52,650 nt of DNA from Candidatus Hydrogenedentota bacterium. GTDB taxonomy: Bacteria > Hydrogenedentota > Hydrogenedentia > Hydrogenedentales > SLHB01. The DNA lies in NCBI GenBank assembly GCA_019695095.1, contig JAIBAQ010000019.1:1-52650 (forward strand), given 5' to 3'. Shown piece after piece: positions 42,146 through 51,167 of the stretch. Position 1 is the stretch's first letter, and each line of letters begins with the position of its first letter. The notes under the pieces are model-generated. The model worked only from the letters and a program-made list of their open reading frames with translations. It made no database searches and was not told the origin of the DNA. Both the position numbers and the translations under genes were made by a program.

Positions 42146-42772
42146 ATGGGTTCTTGGCTCGGACGATGGACTACGCTGTTTGCCTGCGTGTTGGTAGCTT
42201 ATCCGGCGCTCAGTGAGAGTGCCTCCACGGACCTGGTCGGCAGAAAAGGCAAAGTTCAAGTCATCGAACGCGACGGCACCGTCGAGAACATTGATCCCAA
42301 CGACTTGCGCATAAACACCGTGCGCGAAAAATCCGCCGCGCCGTCCCCATCGAAAGCGACCCCCGCGGACGAAGAAGCAAAGTCTGAAGCTCAACCCGCC
42401 GAGGGTGAGTCCAAGGATGCGCAGGACAGCACTAAGCAGACGGACGGAAAGCAGAAGGACGCCAAGCAAGCAGATCCCAAACAGGCAACCCCAAAAAAGA
42501 AAGAGCTAACTCCGGAGCAAATCGCCGCACAGAAGAAAGACGCCGAAGCCGTGCGCAAGATGCTCGACACCGGCGGCGCCTACTTCTACAAGAATGACAA
42601 CACGCCCTTATCATACGATGAAGTGAAGAAGATGGTGGATTCAAACAACGTCGAAGGCATCAAGGCGCTGGACCTGTGGCAACAGCCCTGGAAACCCTCC
42701 TTCACCTCCGGCACCGAAGACACAAAAACAGCAACTTCGGGATCCAATCCCTCACCCAAAGAGCAGAAATAG
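42146..42772 (+). CDS. Exported low-complexity protein of unknown function
   Basis: 208 residues. A signal peptide (MGSWLGRWTTLFACVLVAYPALSESA) is followed by a small beta-like segment (DLVGRKGKVQVIERDGTVENIDPNDLRI). Residues ~75-150 are rich in Lys, Asp, Gln and Ala and should be disordered. The C-terminal ~50 residues (RKMLDTGGAYFYKNDNTPLSYDEVKKMV) look folded. GAGGAGGAG precedes the ATG. It probably resides in the periplasm; no family is recognised. Confidence 0.65.
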   Translation: MGSWLGRWTTLFACVLVAYPALSESASTDLVGRKGKVQVIERDGTVENIDPNDLRINTVREKSAAPSPSKATPADEEAKSEAQPAEGESKDAQDSTKQTDGKQKDAKQADPKQATPKKKELTPEQIAAQKKDAEAVRKMLDTGGAYFYKNDNTPLSYDEVKKMVDSNNVEGIKALDLWQQPWKPSFTSGTEDTKTATSGSNPSPKEQK

Positions 42773-42792
42773 GTCATATTTGTCGCACTAGA

Positions 42793-42806
42793 CCCATAGG
42801 TCCCAT
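42793..42806. repeat. CCCATAGGTCCCAT repeat, copy 2
   Basis: Identical 14-mer to 31585-31598, located just after the gene ending at 42772. Confidence 0.65.
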
Positions 42807-42957
42807 TTCGGAATTCGGATACCAGGGCCATGTGTGATATCGTGCGTCATCGCTCATTATCATGCCCAATACTTCGCAATGAAGGACCCATTGCGCAGTG
42901 TCCTCGCGCGCTGATGCATTTCGAAGAATGGTCGACTGTATCCATGTCATGCTCTCG

Positions 42958-42966
42958 TGGTATTAT
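42958..42966 (+). promoter_or_regulatory. Possible extended -10 promoter
   Basis: TGGTATTAT lies about 97 bp before the small membrane-protein gene. No convincing -35 is visible. Confidence 0.35.
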
Positions 42967-43062
42967 GTCGACTATCGGCGAGATTGACGGGGCTTGCCGT
43001 GATTAGGATTGGAGGCTGTTCCGTCGAACGGCGGTTGGAGCGGATGGAGAGGAGACCCTGCT

Positions 43063-43353
43063 ATGCGCCATGCTATCGATGGTTCCAATGAGCAGCGACT
43101 CAAACGCCTTGAGCGAGACCTTTCCCAGACTAGGAATCTCCTGCTTGTCGTGCTTGCCGTCCTTATTCTGGGGGTATTCGGTCCGCCTGCGATGTTTGTT
43201 CTCGGTGTGGGAGGGTGCATAGTCTACGGTTCCGTTCTGGTCTTTGATGTGATCTCAAAGCGGAAGCTTGAGTCGTATAAGCAAGCTATAAGCCTTCCCG
43301 AAGTCGAGGCGTTCGATTCGCGCCGTGCCTGTGAGGACGACGAGAACATGTAG
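43063..43353 (+). CDS. Small membrane protein with coiled-coil start
   Basis: 96 residues. A short charged helix (NEQRLKRLERDLSQTRN) precedes two close hydrophobic helices (LLLVVLAVLILGVFGPPAMFVLGVGGCIVYGSVLVF), then a charged tail ending EDDENM. The ATG at 43063 has a purine-rich GGAGAGGAG 8 nt upstream; the longer frame lacks a site. No family is recognised. The sialidase-like gene starts 162 bp downstream. Confidence 0.6.
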   Translation: MRHAIDGSNEQRLKRLERDLSQTRNLLLVVLAVLILGVFGPPAMFVLGVGGCIVYGSVLVFDVISKRKLESYKQAISLPEVEAFDSRRACEDDENM

Positions 43354-43515
43354 AAGTGCGGTGTCCGTGCTCTTTGGGGCGTTTTCGGTACGGTTTCCTT
43401 CGTCAATCACAACCATCGTCACTTCTCCCTTCCCCGCAACCTTGCACAAGCACTCAATCGACACTACAATTCGCTCGGGCCAGATTCGACGTGCTTTTCG
43501 CAAGGAGACTCCGCT

Positions 43516-44721
43516 ATGACCAGCTTTCTCACCGCACTTTTCCTGTGCGCCGCCGCCAACGCCCCGCTGTACGAACAGCAACTGGTCTTTGAACCCGATC
43601 CCAAACACAACCACAGTTCCAGCATCGTCGAAACGCCGAACGGCGATTTGCTCGTCTGCTGGTTCCACGGCTCCGGTGAGCGCTCTTCCGACGATGTGCT
43701 TGTCGCGGGCGCGCGCAAACGTAAAGGCGACGACAAATGGTCGGCCCCATTTATCATGGCAGACACGCCCAACCTGCCGGACTGCAATCCGGTCATGTTC
43801 GTCGATCCACGCGGTACGCTGTGGCTCTTTTGGGTGACCATCCAGAACAACGAGTGGGGGGGAGCGCTGCTCAAATACCGGACCTCCACCGACTATGCGC
43901 AAGATGGTCCACCCAAATGGCAATGGCAGGATGTCGTTCATTGCCGCCCCCTCGACCTCGAAGACGATTTCCTCGAAGCCGTAAAACAAGCCGAAATCCA
44001 GTACGCACCCCAATTGAAAGCGGACGAAAAGATGGCCAAGGGCCTCAACGAATGGAAGACTAAAGCGAAGGACAAACTCGCCCAGCGTCTTGGTTGGATG
44101 CCCCGCATTCATCCCATACTTCTCGGCGAAAATCGGATTATGCTTGGACTCTACTCCGACGTGTTCAATTGCTCAATCGCCGCCTTCACCGAAGATTGGG
44201 GCGAGAACTGGACCTTCAGCCAGCCCATCATCAGTTACGAGCTAGGCAACATCCAGCCCGCATTTGTCACCAAAAAGAACGGCGACATTGTTGCTTTCAT
44301 GCGCGACAACGGTATCCCCAAGTGCATCCGCACGTCCGTTTCCGCCGACCACGGCATTAACTGGACGCCTACCGCGACAACTGCGTTACCCAATCCCGGT
44401 TCCAGCGTCGATTGCGTGGGACTCAAGAGCGGTAGTTGGGTACTGATTTGCAACGACACTCAAGACGGACGCCACATCCTCTCGGCCTACCTCTCCGAAG
44501 ACGAAGGGGCAACTTGGATACGCCGCCGCCGCTTCGAGAGTTTCATCAAAGACCAAGGCTCCGGGTCCTACCCGTCGCTAATCCAAGCCGCTGACGGCAC
44601 GCTCCATCTGACCTATTCCTATGTCAGCCAAGAGTTCAAGGGATCGGCCATCAAACACGTCCACTTCGACGAGGCCTGGCTCCGCGACGGCGAACAGATT
44701 TCTCAACCCACGACAAAGTGA
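43516..44721 (+). CDS. Exported sialidase-like (BNR/Asp-box) protein
   Basis: 401 residues. It begins with a short signal peptide (MTSFLTALFLCAAANA). Three Asp-box-like turns are seen: TEDWGENWTF, SADHGINWTP and SEDEGATWIR. With HNHSSSIVETPNGDLLVCWFHG and a six-bladed propeller length, this fits the sialidase/exo-alpha-sialidase-like family (BNR repeats). Many family members act on other glycans, so sialidase activity is not certain; the RIP motif of true sialidases is not evident. GGAG lies 8 nt before the ATG. It converges on the RfbD-like gene. Confidence 0.8.
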   Translation: MTSFLTALFLCAAANAPLYEQQLVFEPDPKHNHSSSIVETPNGDLLVCWFHGSGERSSDDVLVAGARKRKGDDKWSAPFIMADTPNLPDCNPVMFVDPRGTLWLFWVTIQNNEWGGALLKYRTSTDYAQDGPPKWQWQDVVHCRPLDLEDDFLEAVKQAEIQYAPQLKADEKMAKGLNEWKTKAKDKLAQRLGWMPRIHPILLGENRIMLGLYSDVFNCSIAAFTEDWGENWTFSQPIISYELGNIQPAFVTKKNGDIVAFMRDNGIPKCIRTSVSADHGINWTPTATTALPNPGSSVDCVGLKSGSWVLICNDTQDGRHILSAYLSEDEGATWIRRRRFESFIKDQGSGSYPSLIQAADGTLHLTYSYVSQEFKGSAIKHVHFDEAWLRDGEQISQPTTK

Positions 44722-44781
44722 TCGGAGCGGGAATCGCGCAAATCTGAGACTGAACATACCGGAGACTTACGCAGGACTGAT

Positions 44782-44833
44782 CAAATTGGGGACTGACGCA
44801 AGCGAGCGCAGCGAGACGTCTGTCCCCAATTTG
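44782..44833. repeat. Palindromic intergenic repeat, copy 1
   Basis: CAAATTGGGGACTGAC pairs with GTCTGTCCCCAATTTG with one mismatch. The loop is rich in GCGAGCGCAGCGA. It lies between converging genes and belongs to the same family as 51108-51157. Confidence 0.75.
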
Positions 44834-44974
44834 CGCCCATACCGCGGAACGCGAAATTGTCCCCGACTACGGCCTTCAAATTTCAAATCACTCCCGCGCT
44901 GCGGCATGGTCTCCCGATCCGCCGCGGCGGACCACTCCGCCGACACACTTGTCGGCATGCGACCGAAGGTATCC

Positions 44975-45003
44975 AAAATCCAAAATCCAAAATCTAAAAT
45001 CCC
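44975..45003. repeat. 7-bp TCCAAAA tandem repeat
   Basis: Four slightly varied TCCAAAA units in a row run into the 3' end of the RfbD-like gene. Related CCAAAATC sequence occurs at about 27431. Confidence 0.6.
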
Positions 45004-45890
45004 CTCGCCCCCAGCATCAACTCCATGCCCCGCTCCAAATCCACCATCGGCGTCTTCAGCCGTGCGCGCGCCTTCATATTGCGAAGCGACACGTCACGCG
45101 GCCGTTCCGCCCTGCCCGGTATCGACGCCGGGTCATGCGCAACAATTTTCGACTCGCTGTATCCCAACCTGCGCGCGATCCGGCGCATCATTTCCAGCCT
45201 GCTCAATCGATCACTCCCGCTGAGGTGCATACACCCCGTCCAATCGTTCCCCGCAAGCTCCAGCAAGGCCTGTCCCAGCGTCACGACATCCACCGGCGAC
45301 CGAATCTCATTTGCCGGCGCGGTCACATCGCGTCCCGCCTCCAACGTCGCGACCATCCGCGAGACAAACGAATTGCCCGCGCCAATCATCGGCAGCCCCA
45401 TGACCAACGCCACGCGCCCAACGACGGCCCTGCAACGTGACGCCGAAACGGCCCATTCTGACCGAACCTTCGTCTCTCCGTAGAAGTTCACGGGATTAAC
45501 CGGGTCGCTCTCGTCGTAATTGCCCTTCTCGCCATCAAACACGTTATCCGTCGACAGGTGCACCATCTTCGCATCGTGATCGCAACACAACGTCGACAGT
45601 ATCCGCGTATAATCCACATTGACCGCCACGGCTTCATCCTGGTTTGCCTGGCAATAGTCGATGTCCGCGAGCGCTGCCGTATGAATCACGGCATCCGGTT
45701 CCACATCGTGAAACAAGTCATGAAGCGACTCCTCGTCAAACGACGAAACCGTGTGCCATCGGAGGTTTTCCCGCTCGAACGCCGCTGGTCCGCGCGATAC
45801 CGCGTGCAGTTCCCACGACGCATCCGCCTGCTTCACAATACTGCCCGCCACAAAACCATTCGCGCCGGTTATCAAAAGTCGCTTTGCCAT
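44994..45890 (-). CDS. dTDP-4-dehydrorhamnose reductase-like SDR (RfbD family)
   Basis: 298 residues. MAKRLLITGANGFVAGSIV is the NAD(P)-binding start. VIHTAALADIDYCQANQDEAVAVN and MVHLSTDNVFDGEKGNYDE are typical of RfbD. NFYGETK holds the catalytic Tyr-xxx-Lys. It would reduce a nucleotide-linked 4-keto sugar for surface polysaccharide. No other rhamnose genes are adjacent, so a different reductase role is possible. GGAG lies 8 nt before the ATG. Confidence 0.82.
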   Translation of the reverse strand: MAKRLLITGANGFVAGSIVKQADASWELHAVSRGPAAFERENLRWHTVSSFDEESLHDLFHDVEPDAVIHTAALADIDYCQANQDEAVAVNVDYTRILSTLCCDHDAKMVHLSTDNVFDGEKGNYDESDPVNPVNFYGETKVRSEWAVSASRCRAVVGRVALVMGLPMIGAGNSFVSRMVATLEAGRDVTAPANEIRSPVDVVTLGQALLELAGNDWTGCMHLSGSDRLSRLEMMRRIARRLGYSESKIVAHDPASIPGRAERPRDVSLRNMKARARLKTPMVDLERGMELMLGARGF

Positions 45891-46231
45891 TCTTTCAACT
45901 CCAGTTGAAATCTTCCGCTAGTACGTTAAGAGCGTAGCAGCGGCGCGTCTCTTCGTCAAAAGCGGTAATCCGATGCTCTCAACGGCCATCCCAAAATTTG
46001 ACTTATCGTCAAATCTTTCCGAGAATGATCCCATGCCAATGGCATCGTTGTGGCAACTGCAAGGCCCAAACGCCAAATTCGAATAAACCCCACGAGCTTT
46101 GCCTGCATCCCAATACCGAGCAAGGCCCTGTGGTGTCCAATATCGTAACCACGTGCGTTGAGTGTAACGGAAGCCTCTCACGGCCCCGTGCGCAACCTAT
46201 AAGTCTGCCTGGTGATTCTGGAGTGTGTGCA
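45891..46231. other. Divergent intergenic region
   Basis: No gene is convincing. There are two palindromes, ATTTGAC-TTATC-GTCAAAT (45996-46014) and a near-perfect ATGCCA/TGGCAT (46033-46045), either of which could bind a regulator. Confidence 0.45.
45996..46014. promoter_or_regulatory. Palindrome, possible operator
   Basis: ATTTGAC (45996-46002) and GTCAAAT (46008-46014) are perfect inverted 7-mers with a 5-bp spacer, 106 bp from the RfbD-like gene start. Confidence 0.4.
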
Positions 46232-48247
46232 ATGCGTTACTCTGCCCTGTTTGCCCTGATCGTGGGTGCCCTCGTTTTCCCCTTTGCTGCAACCCCTGAA
46301 CAAGCCCAAGACCCGACGCCGCTTCCTGCCGTTGCCAAGAACTTCCGCCTCGATGACCACCTGGGGAAATCCCATGAACTGTCGCGTTTTCGCGACGCCA
46401 AGGCCATCGTACTCTTCTTCGCGGGAAACGGTTGTCCCATCGTTCGCAAGTCCATCCCCGCGTTGAAAGAAATCCGCGATGCCTACGCCCCTAAGGGCGT
46501 GGTCTTCCTCATGATTAACGGCAATCCCAATGACGACCGGGCCAGTGTCGCAAAAGAAGCTCAAGAGTTCGCAGTCGATATGCCCGTTCTACTCGACAGC
46601 GCCCAACTGGTCACCAAGACGCTCGGCGTGACTCGAACGGCTGAGTGCCTCGTCATCGACATGAAAAACTGGTCCATCGCATACCGAGGCGCGCTCGACG
46701 ACCGCCTAGATTACGGTGCCGAGAAGCCAGCAGCGGGACATGCGTGGCTCAAATCGGCGCTCGACTCTGTTCTGGCCGGCACCCCCGTCGAGACTCCACG
46801 CACCGAAACCAAGGGCTGCATCATCGACATGCTCCCCGAACCCAAGCACCTCTCCTATTCAAACAACGTCGCCCCAATTCTCAAAAAGAAATGTGTCCAG
46901 TGCCATTCCGAAGGCGAAATCGGCCCCTTCTCCATGGACAGTTACGACGACATCGCCGGACGCAAACGCATGATGCGCGAAGTCCTTCTGACGAGACGGA
47001 TGCCTCCTTGGCACGCCGATCCCCATTTCGGCGTCTTCGGCAATGACAACTCCCTCAAACAGGACGAGCTGCGCACACTAGTCGCATGGCTTGACGCCGG
47101 AGCCCCTCGCGGCGAGGGCGACGACCCCTTACTCGACGCGCCCAAACCCCGGCTGACGGAATGGCCGCTCGGCCAACCCGATATCGTCTTGCCCATGCCG
47201 CAGGAAATGCAGATACCCGCTTCCGGAGTCGTTGAGTACCAGTACTTCGAAGTACCCTTCCCCGGCCAGGAGGATATCTACGTCCGCGCCGCGGACGTGC
47301 TCCCCGGCAATCGCCAGGTACTGCACCATGTTCTCGTGTTCATCCAATACCCCGATCGCCTCGCAGCGCAACAGCCTGAGTTTGAAGGCGGACTCGAAGG
47401 GTATTTCGCGGGTTACGTACCCGGACAGGCCCCCGTCGAATTTCCCAAAGGCACGGCGAAATTCGTCCCCGCCGGTTCGACCTTTGTTTTCCAGGTCCAC
47501 TACAGCCCAATTGGAAAACCCGTAACCGACCTTTCCAAGCTCGGTCTTTACCTCTACAAAGGGAAACAGCCCCAGGAACTCCTCACTAAAGCCGCGTACA
47601 ACACCGATTTCGCGATACCCCCCAACGATGCGGCTTACGCTACAACAGCCACGCATCGGATCCTAAGAGACACGCTGCTATACGAACTCGCTCCGCACAT
47701 GCACTACCGCGGCAAGGATTTCCAATACCAGGCCATCTATCCCGACGGTTCCTCCGAAATCCTGCTGTCGGTTCCCAAATACGACTTCAATTGGCAGACG
47801 CTCTATCGCTTTAAGGAGCCGAAGCTCCTGCCCGCGGGCACGCGCATCGTCTGCACCGGCGCCTTCGACAACTCATCCGCCAACCCAAGCAATCCCGACC
47901 CCAACACGTGGGTCGGATTCGGTGAACAGACTTTCGAAGAGATGTTCATCGGTTATATGGGCTATTCCTATGTTCCCGGCGGCAACGAGACCAGCCTGCC
48001 AACCGGCCTCGGTGCGGGCAAGCTCATCACGCAAGAAACGCTCACCAACACCGAATGGCAGTGGGGGAGATACCGTATCCGCTTTCTGGAAGGCGGTGTC
48101 ATGGCCGCTGGCGAACGCGCTCGCGGCTCGTGGGAGATTCAGGACGGACACGTCCTGATAAAGGCAGGCGACCGCGAATTCAAACTCACGATCAAAGATG
48201 ATTCGCTGCTTACCCGCGATGGAAAGCCACTGCAATGCCTGTCGTGA
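46232..48247 (+). CDS. Redoxin / cytochrome c / copper type II monooxygenase-like fusion
   Basis: 671 residues, exported (signal 1-25). Residues ~33-185 are a thioredoxin-like domain with AGNGCPIVRKSIPAL (Cys68, only one cysteine). Residues ~205-290 are a c-type heme domain: CVQCH (221-225), with Met257 in TRRMPPWHADP as the likely axial ligand. Residues ~310-600 match the PHM/DBH copper fold: His365-His366 (LHHVLVF), His423 (FQVHYSP), His489/His491 (APHMHYRG) and Met571 (EEMFIGYMGY). These correspond in order to the six Cu ligands of peptidylglycine monooxygenase. It is probably a periplasmic or surface oxidase/hydroxylase; the substrate is unknown. GGAG precedes the ATG at 46232. Confidence 0.85.
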   Translation: MRYSALFALIVGALVFPFAATPEQAQDPTPLPAVAKNFRLDDHLGKSHELSRFRDAKAIVLFFAGNGCPIVRKSIPALKEIRDAYAPKGVVFLMINGNPNDDRASVAKEAQEFAVDMPVLLDSAQLVTKTLGVTRTAECLVIDMKNWSIAYRGALDDRLDYGAEKPAAGHAWLKSALDSVLAGTPVETPRTETKGCIIDMLPEPKHLSYSNNVAPILKKKCVQCHSEGEIGPFSMDSYDDIAGRKRMMREVLLTRRMPPWHADPHFGVFGNDNSLKQDELRTLVAWLDAGAPRGEGDDPLLDAPKPRLTEWPLGQPDIVLPMPQEMQIPASGVVEYQYFEVPFPGQEDIYVRAADVLPGNRQVLHHVLVFIQYPDRLAAQQPEFEGGLEGYFAGYVPGQAPVEFPKGTAKFVPAGSTFVFQVHYSPIGKPVTDLSKLGLYLYKGKQPQELLTKAAYNTDFAIPPNDAAYATTATHRILRDTLLYELAPHMHYRGKDFQYQAIYPDGSSEILLSVPKYDFNWQTLYRFKEPKLLPAGTRIVCTGAFDNSSANPSNPDPNTWVGFGEQTFEEMFIGYMGYSYVPGGNETSLPTGLGAGKLITQETLTNTEWQWGRYRIRFLEGGVMAAGERARGSWEIQDGHVLIKAGDREFKLTIKDDSLLTRDGKPLQCLS

Positions 48248-48307
48248 CCTAGGGAATCCTCACCACAGCGCATTGGTCCAACCAGTTCTTGGGGCTTGCT
48301 GTCTCGG

Positions 48308-48348
48308 CCCATGGGTCCCATAAGACCTATGGGTCCCGTAGGTCCTAT
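48308..48348. repeat. Palindromic GGTCCCATA-type repeat, copy 3
   Basis: A run of CCCATGGGTCCCATAAGACC and CTATGGGTCCCGTAGGTCC-type units forms overlapping dyads. It touches the 3' end of the Gfo/Idh gene and lies between converging genes. It shares the CCCATAGGTCCC core with 31585 and 42793. Confidence 0.7.
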
Positions 48349-49634
48349 CTGTGCCTCGGCTCCACATGCGGCTTCCCGTCATAGACGATATTCACCACAT
48401 CCCCATCGCTGAGAATCGACATGCGCGCCGCTTCCGTTACCAGTTCATTGATGCTCGAATTCGCCGGCGTCGCGATGATCCCCTTCTCGTCAACTTCCTT
48501 GATGATCGCCTGCCTGCACTTGAGACTCTCCGCTTCGCTCAAGCCGGCGGCCTCGCGCTCGATGCGCTGCATCGTGCTGATGTTGGCAGCAACCGATCGG
48601 AAACCATAGCCCACCGGTTCATACCCAGGTCCTTCCCAAGGCACAAGCTGATAGAAGTCGGGGCTGACGTAATTGAATTTCGTGCCGCCGCAGCCGATTC
48701 CGTCGAGGTAACAGTGACTGACCCCTCGGAATTGATCGTTGTGATGAATCATGCCTGTCTTGTCTTCGCCTTCGAAGAACATGATCAGGAACTGGTCGTT
48801 ACTCCCGGCTCCATCGTCCGGATACCCCAGGCCGTTGGCCACTGACAGGCATGCGCCGTTTTCGAAGATGACCCGGCCATGCGCCCACATGAAGCACTCA
48901 TTGCCGTTGGGGAACTTCCCCTTCACGCCGTGTACCGAAACCGACGTCGGACGCAGCCCCGTTATGAAATAGACCTGGTCCACGTAATGGCACCCGATGT
49001 ACACAAACGGGTCCGTGTTCTGACATGTAAACCAGTTCTGAAAATTCGAATGCCGATACAGGTATGGCTCGTGCAACCGTGCCTCGCCCATCACGAATTC
49101 ACCGTAATGACCTAGCGCGTAATGCCGTTTCGCCATGAGCGCGCGCGTATCGAACCGCTTGTGATACTCGACGCCCACAAACAGCCCCTTCTCGTACGCT
49201 TCATGCTCGATTTCAACCGCCTGCTCATGCTTCAACACGAGCGGCTTCACACACAGCACATGCTGGTTGTTCTTCAGTGCCTCTTTTACCACCGCGTAAT
49301 GCAACTGATCGGGCATTGCCACAACGACCGCATTGCGCGGCGGCATGGCTGCAATGACCTCCTTGAACAACTCGGGATAGTTCTTCGTGGGCGGCTCGCT
49401 CAATGACGGATGAGCAACAAAGCTCTGTCCAGGAAACGCCTGCGTCAAATCCGGACTCTCCTGCAACGCTTTGAGCGGCGGAGTATTGAGCGCGCAGACC
49501 TGAATCTTGCCAACTACACCCGTGCGTTGAAGGTGATACACCGACGGCAGCAGCAGATCGTGCGTGATCATGCCTCCACCCACAATGGTTACGTCAATGC
49601 GTTCGGTCGAAGCGTGCGTCTTATTCGTCGTCAT
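48345..49634 (-). CDS. Gfo/Idh/MocA family oxidoreductase (large form)
   Basis: 429 residues. An N-terminal NAD(P) Rossmann domain (IDVTIVGGGMITHDLLLP) is followed by VAMPDQLHYAVVKEALKNNQHVLCVKPLVL, where the usual EKP reads VKP with the catalytic Lys kept. GVEYHKRFD begins the second domain; GCHYVDQVYFITG supplies the His/Asp pair. It probably oxidises or reduces a sugar, inositol or amino sugar derivative. The C-terminal ~60 residues form an extra helical tail. A weak GGAAGCAGGTAG precedes the ATG. Confidence 0.87.
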   Translation of the reverse strand: MTTNKTHASTERIDVTIVGGGMITHDLLLPSVYHLQRTGVVGKIQVCALNTPPLKALQESPDLTQAFPGQSFVAHPSLSEPPTKNYPELFKEVIAAMPPRNAVVVAMPDQLHYAVVKEALKNNQHVLCVKPLVLKHEQAVEIEHEAYEKGLFVGVEYHKRFDTRALMAKRHYALGHYGEFVMGEARLHEPYLYRHSNFQNWFTCQNTDPFVYIGCHYVDQVYFITGLRPTSVSVHGVKGKFPNGNECFMWAHGRVIFENGACLSVANGLGYPDDGAGSNDQFLIMFFEGEDKTGMIHHNDQFRGVSHCYLDGIGCGGTKFNYVSPDFYQLVPWEGPGYEPVGYGFRSVAANISTMQRIEREAAGLSEAESLKCRQAIIKEVDEKGIIATPANSSINELVTEAARMSILSDGDVVNIVYDGKPHVEPRHR

Positions 49635-49795
49635 CTACCTGCTTCCCTTTTCTCTGAACAAATACACCCGTGAGGCGGGAATCTCCGCGTTACTACCGAT
49701 GGCATCGCGTCGAAGTAGGCCCTGTTTTTCCAAATGGACCTGCTTAAGTCGACGTTCCCGGCCTTTCCCCCAAACCAGTAATGTCCAAATGCGGA

Positions 49796-50899
49796 CTAGA
49801 TCGCCTTGTCGAGCAGCTTCCCGGCATCGCTCTCAGGCGTCGCCGGTGCAGCGCCTTCCGCGGGCATCGTGATCTGAATGTTCATCTTGCTCCGCGCTTC
49901 ATCGACGATCTTCTTCATCGCCTCCTGCTTCTTCGCGCGAAGCATGATCATCTTGAGATTCTCGCTCGCCTTCTCCTGCGCTATCGCACCCCGCGCGTTT
50001 ACTTTGACCAGGTGCCAGCCCGACGCGCTCTTGAATGGCTCTGCCACTTCGCCAACTTTCGTTGAAAAAAGCACCTTGTCCAACTCCGGACGCCTCGGAT
50101 TGTGTGGCACCCCGGTATACACACCGCCCTTGTCCTTCGTTTCCGCGTCCTGCGACACTTCCGCCGCTACTTTCGCAAAATCCTCGCCATCCTTGATCCG
50201 CTTATACGCGGCGTCAATTGCCTCTTTCCCTTTTGCCCACGCGGCGTCGTCCGTCCCTTCGACACGAATCAATATGTGCTGGAAATCGACCGCGTCGAAC
50301 ACACCGCGCTCAGACGCGCGCTTGTATTCGTCCGCAAGTTCCTGATCCGGCACCGTCACGTCCTTTGTCTGCTGATCCGTATACCGCTGAAGGAGGATCC
50401 GTCTTCTCACATTCTCCTTCACGGTATCCAAGTTCAATCCTTGCTTGGTCAAGTAGTCCTCGAACGTCATCCCCTGAGGCAGCCGCGCCTTGTTCTGCTC
50501 GATGTCCGCATTCACGTCTTCATCCGAAATCACGATCCCAGACTGCTTCGCAAGCAAATACATCACCCGCGTTGAAATCATGTCATCGAGCAACTGCATC
50601 TTCTGGGCCTGCGTCGGTTCAGGAATAGTGGGCGCGGCCATGCCCCTCGCACGCGCCTGAATCATCTGATTTTGCCGAATCGCCGCAATGCTCCGGTCCA
50701 ATTCAGCCTTCGTGATGACCTCGCTATCGCCTATCTTCGCAATTACCGGACTATCCTCTTTCGCCGCTTCGGGAGCCGGAACCGGCGCCGGCGTCTCGCC
50801 AGGCGCCTGACCTTCCGCCGCATACGAGGCGTACAGCCCCAAGGCGCCCGCGGTCAGGATCCCAAACACAAAAACGCGCCAAGCACGTCGCTGAAACAT
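49796..50899 (-). CDS. Periplasmic peptidyl-prolyl cis-trans isomerase (SurA/PpiC parvulin type)
   Basis: 367 residues. A signal peptide (VFVFGILTAGALGLYASYAA) is followed by a Pro/Ala/Glu linker (to ~50). A SurA N-like helical chaperone region follows (~52-205; VIAKIGDSEVITKAELDRSI). A parvulin domain (~206-320) has FQHILIRV, AAEVSQDAETKDKGG and SASGWHLVKVN, the family signature. It should assist folding of exported outer-membrane or periplasmic proteins, such as the many secreted proteins nearby. GGAG lies 8 nt before the ATG. Confidence 0.9.
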   Translation of the reverse strand: MFQRRAWRVFVFGILTAGALGLYASYAAEGQAPGETPAPVPAPEAAKEDSPVIAKIGDSEVITKAELDRSIAAIRQNQMIQARARGMAAPTIPEPTQAQKMQLLDDMISTRVMYLLAKQSGIVISDEDVNADIEQNKARLPQGMTFEDYLTKQGLNLDTVKENVRRRILLQRYTDQQTKDVTVPDQELADEYKRASERGVFDAVDFQHILIRVEGTDDAAWAKGKEAIDAAYKRIKDGEDFAKVAAEVSQDAETKDKGGVYTGVPHNPRRPELDKVLFSTKVGEVAEPFKSASGWHLVKVNARGAIAQEKASENLKMIMLRAKKQEAMKKIVDEARSKMNIQITMPAEGAAPATPESDAGKLLDKAI

Positions 50900-51107
50900 A
50901 CACGGATCTCCAAAGAGGGTGATGGACAGCCTGACCGGTTCAGCCGTTTACACTCGGGATCGGTCAGGCAGAACAGACTCAAACGAGGATAACAGAAACG
51001 ATTTCCCAATGAAAAACGGGGACATTGCTACGTACAACGCGCGTCCCCAAAGAATCCTAATTGGGACAAAACGTGGAAGACTCAAGGAAGAGTGAAAAGC
51101 AGCGAAA

Positions 51108-51157
51108 AACAGGGACTGACCCAAGCGCAGCGAAGCGGAGACGGGTCTGTCCCTGTT
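51108..51157. repeat. Palindromic intergenic repeat, copy 2
   Basis: AACAGGGACTGACCC (51108-51122) pairs with GGGTCTGTCCCTGTT (51143-51157) with one mismatch around a 20-nt loop rich in GCGCAGCGAAGCGG. It lies just downstream of the 3' end of the Gfo/Idh gene at 51168 and is the same family as 44782-44833. Confidence 0.78.
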
Positions 51158-51167
51158 CTTTCAATTC

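Noticed and set aside
45998-46231. Upstream extension of the copper-monooxygenase gene by 78 residues
   Set aside because: The ATG at 46232 has GGAG at good spacing and opens a normal signal peptide; the extension would place it internally.
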